Assembly: GCA_004151065.3 (NCBI GenBank)
Contig: NWUY0304699872.1
Span: 1-64,000, forward strand
Source of the DNA: Larix sibirica
Taxonomy: Eukaryota; Streptophyta; Pinopsida; Pinales; Pinaceae
Length of the DNA: 64,000 nucleotides
Direction: 5' to 3'
Shown here: one piece after another, positions 55,780 through 64,000 of the stretch
Layout of the letters: the number at the start of each line of letters is the position of its first letter
How positions within the stretch are numbered: position 1 is the first letter of the stretch
The notes under the pieces: model-generated
What the model was told of the DNA's origin: nothing
What the model saw: only the letters and a program-made list of their open reading frames with translations
The model's database searches: none
Translations under genes and position numbers: made by a program

Positions 55780-56037
55780 GCCAAGTAATTCTCCCTTAAA
55801 AATCCAATCTTGGGTCATGATGGTATGGACTACACAAATAAGGAAATCAGAATACCTCAAGACGCAGTGGTATCCCCTATCCTCATAAACATTGTGCTTC
55901 ACGAACTTTATATAGTTGTCTCCGACCTCTATAATCGAGGCGAAATGATGTATGGCCAATATTATGAAAATATCACAATAGGCACTACCACAAATAATGA
56001 TTCGTTCCCCAGAAGTGTAGCACATGAGGTACAGTAA
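55780..56037 (+). pseudogene. Group-II-intron-type reverse transcriptase scrap
   Basis: The frame 55810-56037 contains IPQDAVVSPILINIVLHELY, closely matching the conserved RT segment of group II intron maturase/RT proteins (consensus type: Thr-Pro-Gln-Gly-Gly-x-x-Ser-Pro-x-Leu-x-Asn-Ile-x-Leu-x-x-Leu-Asp). Here the usual Gly-Gly after Gln is replaced by Asp-Ala and the Asp at the end by Tyr, both against activity. The preceding GMDYTNKEIR is compatible with the loop before that motif. The next expected motif, Tyr-Ala-Asp-Asp, was not found in the three + frames up to 56800. I see no intron domain V. Alternatives: a linear-plasmid or other non-LTR RT. It looks like an isolated, inactive remnant. 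Confidence 0.5.
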
Positions 56038-58990
56038 TTTATTCGTACCAACCTCGGGGGCTTAGAAGTAAGATCCCATGTTGAAAAGAAAAAGGCACTA
56101 TCTTAGGCGCAGATTTTGTACTCCCATCAATGAACACTAGAGAATACACCATCAAAATCGAAGTACAATAGAAATAATTATATAAAAACTAAAACTAAAA
56201 AGCTTCCTTGATACCAACTGGCGGAGTAGTTATAAATTAAAGCATAATGTGTCTACCTTAAGCTCTCACTACAGATCCGTCGCTTTGGGTCTTATATCTT
56301 TCTACGGTCCCTGCCATAAGATTGACCAACTTAGACAGTTTATAAAGATATATTTTGACTTTGCACTATGCTGAGCTATCTCAATGATAACAAAAGTACC
56401 GACGCACACATTTCCAAAAGGTTATATGAGCACCTAATAAGGTATACGAAAAGTGTGGATGAAGTGTGCAATTCATGAGTGTTCACCTTCTTTCAGAAAC
56501 AAAGCGAAGAAGGAACCAGAGTATTATCGAATAAGAAATAGCCCCTTGTTAAGTCCCAGCTGTATGGTGACCGGATGCCACGCAACCGAGGTCATTCTTT
56601 TCCACGCCAAATACCTAAAAGATTACCTCGATATTCTGGGTGGTTTCTTAATAAAGAAGGTCATAAAACAAGTACCCGAACGCTTGGGCATCATTGCAGC
56701 TATACGTAAACCAACAGATTTTGGTGGCATCGCGGCTGTGCGTAAAGTGATTACTACTAAATGAATCCCCTTATGCTCTATGCATTTTGATCAAATGGAT
56801 AAAGGGGAGCTCCGGTCAGATCTCTGTGTAACAGAGCGGTTCATTAATGCTAAATTGGTCATGGAGAATCTTTAAATGTTCGAAGTAAGGCCCAAAGCCA
56901 AGAAGAAGGCGCCGATAATGTAGCAGGATTTGAAAGGCGCATCTAGGTTTTATAGCACTCAATTAGTAATCTTAGTTCTTTAGCTTGTTACGGCTATTGC
57001 TGAAAGAAAATGCCACACCTTTTTTGGTTATTCCTGTTTGGTGCTTTTCCCCATACCTCAAAATTGCACAAACGTGGTTTATTACCACTTATTATTTACT
57101 ATAATAAAGAAAAAGCAATTACTACTTATGATGCACCTACCAATTCACTTGCACTTATACCTATGTCCCTCTCCACCATATACTATCAGACAAGCTATAA
57201 AAGTGTTTGCTTAATAATTTGATAGTAAGGTTCATTTCAATTTGGCGGGTAAAACAAAACTAAATTTACTGTATATACCAAAAATAACACATGGAATCAT
57301 GGAATGAACGGCGAGAACTTAAACTGATCAATTTATAGTCACTTCATAGAGCCCAATTGTGGTAGGTGCGTCATTAATAAGATTTCGTTCATTTTACCAG
57401 CAAAAACGAAGCTATCAAATGATCAATTTCTGGTCACTTGACATCAATTTCCCGAAGAGGGGAGAGTGCGAGGAGACTTTGCGAGTGAAGATTGTAAAGG
57501 TTGCGACTCTCCCCATCGTTTTCATTCCTAAAAGATCGAGCGCCCGGGAAATCATTATAGCACAATCATCCTATATATTGTATATAATATTATTGCCCCC
57601 CCTCATTTAGGAACTACACTTGGATGGAAGGACTTGCTTGGGTTGGCATAACATTGCTATTGACCTTTACCCTACTCGCATTACCTTAACCCTTTACTTT
57701 GCAATTCAGGCGCGGCGCCCAGGCCCCAGGCGGAGGGACCATTACTTCAAAATCGAGTTCCCTAAAGACAAAATCGAGTTCTTGAACCCAGATGAGACGG
57801 AGCATACCTGTATGAACCTGGAAACAACAATCTTTTATTAATTAAATGTGTGTTTGGGAAGGTAGGTTTTTTGGATCGACCGGGAAACCCCAAATTGCAT
57901 ATGAATCCAATGGAATTATATTTTACAGTTGGGCCACCCACCTCACCCTCCTACCGTCAGGTGAGCTTTTTCCCCTCACCTTTTGGATTTGATTCGCTAC
58001 GCCCCTCACCTTCTGTGTCGTATGGGAACGGCACTAGGTAGGATTCATCACACTTATTATTTATAGTCCTTAGACGCCTCACCCCCTACCGAACCTTAAA
58101 GGAAGGAGTAGTAGATTATCGGGCAAGAACCTTTAGTAGTAGATTCTTGAGCCCCTCACCTTGTCAACGAACCTTTTCATATGCGACGGGAACTATTCTT
58201 GCATAACCTTTCTTATTGTTTGTACCCCACAATATGAAGAATGCGGGTATAACCTTATTGCCCTGTCCCCTCTAAGCTCTCTGCCCTGCCTCACCGATGT
58301 ATTATTACATATATAAAAAAATTTGTTGATGTGAAGCAATCTCTCTACGGGCAGCGTGCCCTTCCTTCTACCCCCGGTATTGAACCTGCGGATTGAACCT
58401 TCCTTCTGGAGCTAGATTAGTTAGGACAGCAAATTGAAACAACAAAGGATGGATGGCGACAGGAAAGAAACAATGTTAGCAGGCCCTTGAGAATGGCCAA
58501 TCCAATGAAGCCGGGTAACCTTCCATCCAAACATCCAGCTTGCTTTCCTTCCTTCCGGAAGGGGAATTCTCCAACTAATTGACTACCGAGTTCCATCCAG
58601 TGGGTGGGAGAGGCAAGAAACTAATTTAGCTTGATCGGGGAAGAAGATAGATTGTTCCACTTGGCCATCCTCTCTTTATTCTCCCCTCCCTGTATGGGCT
58701 AGGATGGGAGGCAAGCCAGCCATTTACCTTTTTATTTCCTGGACCGTACCAGTTAGTGCTTCTGAAAACCAATAACCAGTAGTGATCGAACCCTCAAACA
58801 CTCGCTGTCCAACTAGCGATCGAACCCTCTCGCTCCCTCCCTCCAACAGAGCAGTTGTATCGGGTTGAGAGATACGGTAATTGAAATAGTGAAAGACACC
58901 AATACAGGATCTATTCCTGCGCTTACTGGATAATATAAGTGTGCCTCGGGCGAGTCACGACTCCGTCCCTCCCCGTTTTAACTCCGATGA
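56038..58990. other. Unrecognised region with several open frames
   Basis: The frames 56453-56764 (103 codons, ending GIIAAIRKPTDFGGIAAVRK), 57359-57610, 57620-57841 and 57850-58041 follow on + without clear overlap or shared frame. The first is basic and could be downstream maturase/RT debris, but I cannot align it. At 57960-58170 CCCCTCACCTT recurs three times. At 58785-58830 GTGATCGAACCCTC/GCGATCGAACCCTC is a short direct repeat. Confidence 0.35.
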
Positions 58991-59004
58991 AGGGGATTCT
59001 ACTG

Positions 59005-59190
59005 TGCTATAAGGTCACTGTTATTTTCCTATCACTGGGATTATCGTAGCTATAAGGTCACATTATTCGGAGCTATTGGGAGATCTTTATTCGTTGCTAG
59101 TGAACGAAGGAGCTAGTTACCCAAGCAAGCAGATAAATCTAAATTCCTAGCTAGAAGGTCACTGTGAGAATCGTAGCTATAAGGTAGGTG
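59005..59190 (+). repeat. TCGTAGCTATAAGGTCAC repeats
   Basis: TGTGCTATAAGGTCACTGTT (59010), TCGTAGCTATAAGGTCACAT (59044), CCTAGCTAGAAGGTCACTGT (59146) and TCGTAGCTATAAGGTAGG (59170). Spacing is irregular. Confidence 0.8.
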
Positions 59191-60130
59191 CCGTGGGAAG
59201 CAAGGAGCAAGCGGTGGGATGGAGATTAACTAAGGGAGAGAATTCGGGAAAGAAAGGAAGGAGAAAGAGATGAAAGATCACAGATGCATTACTTGATCAA
59301 GGTTTAGGTTTCAGCATTAGCCAAGCGAACCAAACAGAGCGAGGTGCGCAGCAGTGGAGTTGATAAGCCCTTGAAGAATAGATAGAATAGACAGGTTAAG
59401 CTTATCCAACCAATGGAAAGGATAAGGATCAGATGAAACTAAAGACTGGGAATTAGACTCAGAATGAAACGGACTTGGTAACTACCCGAGCGAGCTAACT
59501 AGAAGTGACCTGACTTCGAGAGCTGGTTGGTGGGCTGATAAGTGGTGAACCTGAACCATCGATAGCTGAAGGTCGTGGGCTGGAAAGCATCCCGACCTCG
59601 TCTAGTTGGGCTGGATAAGCCGATCGGATAGTCGTTACGGGAAAAGAAATGTTTGATAACCGAAGGAAGGGGTTTAACAGTAGTTCTGGTAAGAAATGGT
59701 AGACCAAACAAAGGTATCATACTCGTAATAAAGGTATAATACTTGTTGTTATCCAACCAAAGGGAGGTATAAAGGGTGACCAAACGAAGAATAAGAAAGG
59801 GATACTGGGTGTTATCCGAACAAAGGGAAGGATCCATAGTAGTTCTTGGAAGAATAAATAGTTATTGTTCCTCGCCCTTTTTGGGTCGAGTCCCTTAACG
59901 TACCTCGTGTCCTCGTACCCCGTCTCGATCATGGGGAATAAGAAAATAGCCTCGTTAAACAAGGGCAAAGGATCACCTCACCCGTCGCCTTAAGACTGGT
60001 AAATTCACTAGTTAAAACCTGGCCCCTTCTATTTAAGCAAACTAGGACTGATCTATTAAGAAAACGAGGCTTTTGAAACGCTGCTTCTTTAGGGGAACGA
60101 TACCCTTTAAGGCCCTTCATTTAGGGAACC
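59191..60130. other. Spacer with ACCAAACAAAGG words, no gene
   Basis: At 59700-59850 AAAGGTAT(C/A)ATACT(C/T)GT and GTTATCC(A/G)A(C/A)CAAAGGGA are each duplicated. Three overlapping minus-strand frames at 59495-59968 arise from this and are not convincing. Confidence 0.5.
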
Positions 60131-60205
60131 TGGAACTTACTCATAAAGGGAACGAGGCCTTTGAAACGCTTACTCATAAAGGGAACGAGGCCATTTTAAG
60201 GCTCC
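60060..60205 (+). repeat. GGGAACGAGGCC(TTTGAAACG) tandem repeat
   Basis: ACTCATAAAGGGAACGAGGC at 60138 and again at 60172, 34 bp apart; the first is followed by CTTTGAAACGCT, and AACGAGGCTTTTGAAACGCT at 60063 is an older unit. Confidence 0.8.
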
Positions 60206-60209
60206 TTTC

Positions 60210-61520
60210 TATTAGGCAAGGTCACACTTTTTTCTCATAGCGGGCAAGCCGGCTTCATCCTTTTCTTTTGAGGACTCCCCCTCTCAATCCAGTCAATGAA
60301 TGAGTAAGAATAGTATTGGTTCTGCCAACTAGCTACAAGTAATCCCCTCGCCACGATTCGGTCCTCCAAGGCCTGCTCATGGCTAGAAAAACCGGGGGTC
60401 CTCCGGCGCTTTTATGATTCCCGCTCGTCTGTCTCGTTACCGGGCCCGATCGTCCTTGTCCGATGCGGACAAGCAATGAATACCTTACAAACAACTTGCT
60501 TTAAAAGGTCGGGCATAATTATGAGATAAGGAGGGGTGTGGATCAAGCGGCAGCGGGCAAATGAACACAGAAGGAATGGGTCGCTGCTATCGAAACCATA
60601 GGATATAAGATATAATTACTGGTCCTCTCTTCAATGCTTGCATCGGACTTACTTAGCGACAGAGGGGCAAGAGCCATCCCGAAGCGAGCGTGATAGATCA
60701 ACATGGATAGGTCGAGCAAGTATGCAGCGAATGTTCGGGAAAGGGTACCATTCTACACTGGACCCGCTAAATGGTTGTATAACACCCTTATTGAACCGTG
60801 TGTGTTATAAAAGTCAAGGGGTTTTCAGATAGGAGCTCGCCGGGTCACGTGGAGCACTTCACGCCCGCTTCCCCCTACCTACCTAATAAGGAAGGTAAGA
60901 CCAGGTAAGTCTCTATCCCTCTTTAGTGAGCTGATGCAGCTAAATATATTTCCTTGGCGAATAAATGCTATTAGGCGAAGTGTTGCCCAAACGGAAGGAA
61001 GGACTGACTTATTAATCCATCCATGGAGCGGAACCTATCTTTCTAAACCAGCAACCAATAAGCTATCTCCCGAAGGTTGAATCCCATCTACCGGTCGAGT
61101 ACGATTGGAAAGTCGATCCCGTTACTCAATAGCGCATAAATGCAGTAGGGTCATCGACCTAAGAATAAGGAGAGAGCTCGACCTGGAAATGAAAAAGGAT
61201 ATTGGCTCGCTTATACAAGCAACCTGAATCTATTCATCTTAGGGAGATAGCTTAAATGCTAAATACTTTTCTGTCATTTCCAACCTGGCACTACTCTTGA
61301 AATCAAACCTATTTTAATTAGTAATAAACATTAATAAATCAATGGTATTTTCAAATTCTAAATAGTAGAGGAATGAAGAAGCTCAAGTTCAACTATTGGA
61401 AGTGCCATTAAAGGATGCCAACCCCCTTAGAGGCACCAACCAACCAGCCCCCTTAAGACTAGGACACCAACCCGGAAGATAAATCACAAGTAAGCAACTA
61501 AGCTGAAAAAGGCTAGTCTG
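60210..61520. other. Spacer, no gene recognised
   Basis: Somewhat GC-richer at 60240-60860 and relatively poor in repeats, so it may be the best-preserved ancestral spacer in the window. The frame 60638-60832 has no known domain. No tRNA or rRNA pattern was found. Confidence 0.4.
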
Positions 61521-61523
61521 CTT

Positions 61524-61559
61524 TCTCGGTAAGGGTCTCAGTAAGGGTCTCGGTAAAGC
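61524..61559 (+). repeat. 12 bp tandem TCTCGGTAAGGG, three units
   Basis: TCTCGGTAAGGG, TCTCAGTAAGGG, TCTCGGTAAAGC in direct succession. Confidence 0.9.
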
Positions 61560-62190
61560 TAGCACTTACCTCCTTAATTAGGTCACCTATTTATCAATAC
61601 ACTATATAAGCGCCTACCTACTTGGTAAGTTGGTAAGGAAGGGTAATATACCCCTTTCTCAGCTAGGTCACCACACCCCTTGCCCAGTAAAGCTAAAGTC
61701 TTTATTGGTTATATTACTATCTCGGTACCACACCTCTTAAACCTCCCTTATTAACTATGGATAATCCCTTTAAATTAAAGCTGAGGAGTATCCCTTTAAA
61801 TGAAAGCCCTTTGTACTGAGAGCTAATGCAAATCATAAATCATATAGGGCCTTACTCACATAAATGTAATACCCTAATTTTATATCTCATTATATCTCAG
61901 CAAAGCTCTTTGGTGAAGAAGCTTAACATACCCCTTACACCTCTTTAAGGCATCTTGAAAGGGTTTATTCTTTATTGGTTAAGTTTATGTTTCTTTTCTC
62001 AGCTAGGATAGAAGACCAATACCTCTTTCCCAGCTAGCTAAGGTACCTATACGTGAAGTTACTTATATCTCAGCTAAGCTTCACTAAGTTGAAGTTCACC
62101 ATGCTTCTTTATAGGGTTACGTCAGCACACCTCTCTCCAAGTGCAATACCTCTTTATTAGAAAGCCACCTTTACTATTGAAAGAAAGCCT
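61560..62190. repeat. CTCAGCTAGG / TTTATTGGTTA word repeats
   Basis: TTTCTCAGCTAGGTCACC (61658), TTTCTCAGCTAGGATAG (61993), TTTCCCAGCTAGCTAAGG (62026), ATCTCAGCTAAGCTTC (62068) and ATCTCAGCAAAGCTC (61895) recur. TCTTTATTGGTTA occurs at 61691 and 61969. No open frame of note. Confidence 0.6.
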
Positions 62191-62191
62191 T

Positions 62192-62277
62192 TAAAGCTAT
62201 CATACCTTTTGAAGGCTAGCATACCTTTTATTGGTAAGGTTACTGGGAAAGCTATCATACCTTATTGGTAAGGTTAC
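62192..62277 (+). repeat. AAAGCTATCATACCTT...GGTAAGGTTAC repeat
   Basis: AAAGCTATCATACCTTTT (62193), AAGGCTAGCATACCTTTT with ATTGGTAAGGTTACTG (62212), and AAAGCTATCATACCTTATTG with GTAAGGTTAC (62248). Confidence 0.85.
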
Positions 62278-62279
62278 AG

Positions 62280-63850
62280 TCATCCTTAATGCATACAATA
62301 ACACACTAACTCACCCATGCAGGCTTACCCATAAGATTTAGAGCAGGCAGCTTTTTTTTATATCTCTCAAATAGGAGTCCTGTAGCTTAGTAAATAAGTC
62401 CTGTAGTTTAGGAAGCTGTAGTTTAGGAGGTATCACAGTGCATGCTTTAAACCCAAAATAACAGTGAAAATAAAGTCCCCACGATATAGACCTAAAACCC
62501 GAAACAATTTATATAGGCTTCAAGCCTGTGCTACTCTTTCCCAGCTTCAATAAATCTCCCTAGTAAATTTACCTTTAATTTAGACTTGTTACCTTTTAGA
62601 CCTGTAATTTATTACCTGTACATATAGGACACCTGTACAATGGTTCCCCGCATTATAGGGTAAAAGTAGGCTTAAAACTTGAAACAAGAAGTCTCGTAGA
62701 AATACGCAATTGAACGCTTTTGAAAACTCTTAAAGAGCGTAATTGTTTTACCAAAAGCACATAGAGGGGTAATACCACCAGAGAGAGTAGCGCATAAAGC
62801 CGATGGGGCTTGGGAGTAACGCATAACTTGGGAGTAGTGCATAAACCGATAAGCCTTTACTTGCTCATTTCGTGCCCGCCCAGAAAGGACATATCGTCAT
62901 TAAACGGTGAGGTTCTCTTACTAGATAGCGATATATGTAAGGTAAGCCAATTTCGATAACAATCTAAAGCTTACACGGAAAAGGAGGCTTACACGGAGAA
63001 GGTTTATAGAGGGAAATAGCTCAGTTAAGCATTCAAAGAGTCTCAGTCTTCATGAGATTATTAGATATATTATTAGAATGATATTATTAGAATGAAATCT
63101 CGACTATAGAGGTCTCGGCATCGTATAGAGATTGAATTATCCTAAGATTGAACGGTGAGGATAGCTGCCCTATTACTTGCCTTCCCATTACTCACCTTAC
63201 CATTACCTCCCTTACGGGTAGGGATGGAATGGGTATAGGACTACTGGTTTTGTTTGGGTTCTAATTTTACCTACATTCGAATATGTTGATTATGATGCCT
63301 TAGTTACGGTGAGGCAGTTCTATTACGCTTATTATGAACCAGTTAGAGCTATAGCGGGAAAGGGCAAATTTGCCCTAATTGACCCTTATCTATGGCGCTC
63401 TAGGGCGCTCTAGTGCCCACTTTTACTCTGATCTTCAGTAAATAGAAAAGGGTTTAGTTAGTAGGAGAAGCGCTTATTACAAATATTTGAAACCGCATCA
63501 ATTGCCCTTTGAACACGTTCTATCACTACTTCCATTCAATCTTTGACTCGTCCCCCATCATCAAGGTCAATATGCTCTAGCTTTAAGTAAAGAGAAAAGA
63601 GATATGTTAGTCATCCTATGAGTACCAATTAAGTGAGTGCCGATGAACCTGAACTAATGGAGGTTAGGGTTGCTTTATCACCGAGTAAGTAGGTCGGGCC
63701 AACCAATAAGTGTACTCTAAAGAGTTAATCTTATTCTATCTGCTTAATCTCTCTCTAGGCGAATTACCCCGCTCTTTTCCCTCATAGGGGGAATAAGCCC
63801 AGCTCTGCATTATTAAAGTAATAAAGGATTCAAGTAATCAAGATTGGGTG
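62280..63850. other. Non-coding spacer
   Basis: GTCCTGTAGCTTAG and GTCCTGTAGTTTAGG occur near 62380-62415. GGCGCTCTAGGGCGCTCTAG is at 63393. TTGGGAGTAACGCATA and TTGGGAGTAGTGCATA occur at 62810-62840. No gene recognised. Confidence 0.45.
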
Positions 63851-63855
63851 GTTGG

Positions 63856-63950
63856 AAGGTAAGGCTTGCTTGACGTTAGGAAAGCAAGGTAAGGCTTGCT
63901 TGACGTTAGGAAAGCAAGGTAAGGCTTGCTTGACGTTAGGAAAGCAAGGT
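63856..63950 (+). repeat. 30 bp tandem repeat, just over three perfect units
   Basis: Units at 63861-63890, 63891-63920 and 63921-63950 (AAGGCTTGCTTGACGTTAGG plus AAAGCAAGGT) are identical, preceded by a partial AAGGT. There are no spacers, so this is a simple tandem array and not CRISPR. The word AAGGCTTGCTTGAC is shared with the inverted pair at 4-48 and 46713-46749. Confidence 0.95.
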
Positions 63951-64000
63951 TGCATCTCACTAATTTTGAAAACCGCCAATTATTATATAGAGAGGGGCCT

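Noticed and set aside
57850-58041. Open frame considered as chloroplast-derived
   Set aside because: The translation matches no chloroplast protein I know and ends in CCCCTCACC repeats.
59495-59968. Three overlapping minus-strand open frames of 70-112 codons
   Set aside because: They overlap in different frames, have no domain, and cross a locally duplicated non-coding stretch.
63856-63950. Regular repeats that might be a CRISPR array
   Set aside because: Units abut with no spacers; it is a simple tandem repeat.

Overview
This 64 kb window looks like gene-free, repeat-shuffled intergenic DNA from a land plant. My best guess is an expanded seed-plant mitochondrial genome, possibly gymnosperm-like. 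That guess rests on the dense mosaic of short, imperfect dispersed and tandem repeats, the decayed nuclear-type LTR retrotransposon pieces with few open frames, and one group-II-intron-type reverse transcriptase scrap. It is inference: I recognised no canonical mitochondrial protein gene, rRNA, tRNA or chloroplast-derived gene, so a decayed nuclear region cannot be excluded.

The identifiable protein-derived content is nearly all retrotransposon debris. There are two Ty1/copia fragments (about 0.3-0.55 kb and 7.1-7.4 kb, + strand). A Ty3/gypsy fragment with the end of the protease-RT linker and reverse transcriptase (YLDD box) lies at 3.5-4.5 kb on +. A gypsy gag with part of a protease lies at 21.2-24.5 kb on +. 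A different gypsy gag with several zinc knuckles lies at 31.5-32.9 kb on -. A weaker gag-like piece is at 35.1-35.35 kb on -, and an RT-like scrap is at 55.8-56.0 kb on +. All carry stops or frameshifts, or are cut short.

Layout. 0-5 kb: copia integrase, pyrimidine-rich spacer, gypsy RT. 5-7 kb: short dispersed repeats. 7.1-10.8 kb: copia piece followed by a conspicuously AT-rich block. 10.8-18.6 kb: small tandem repeats and a degenerate block at 14.2-15.45 kb. 18.7-19.9 kb: Ala/Gly/Ser/Thr-rich coding-like sequence with a related copy at 38.1-38.5 kb. 20.3-24.5 kb: gypsy leader, gag and protease. 24.6-31.5 kb: spacer with tandem duplications. 31.5-36 kb: minus-strand gag remnants. 36-52 kb: the densest part of the mosaic, where the same 20-60 bp modules recur in different orders and orientations. 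52-55 kb: further Ser/Thr/Gly-rich tracts, two of them on -. 55.8-58 kb: RT-like scrap and unrecognised sequence. 58-64 kb: more tandem duplications, ending in a near-perfect 30 bp x 3 array.

No operon, promoter or terminator could be supported. The main story is evolutionary: retroelement insertion and decay, plus shuffling of a small vocabulary of short repeat modules. The most interesting items are the module families, including a pair of modules with swapped order, and the multi-copy low-complexity coding-like family.
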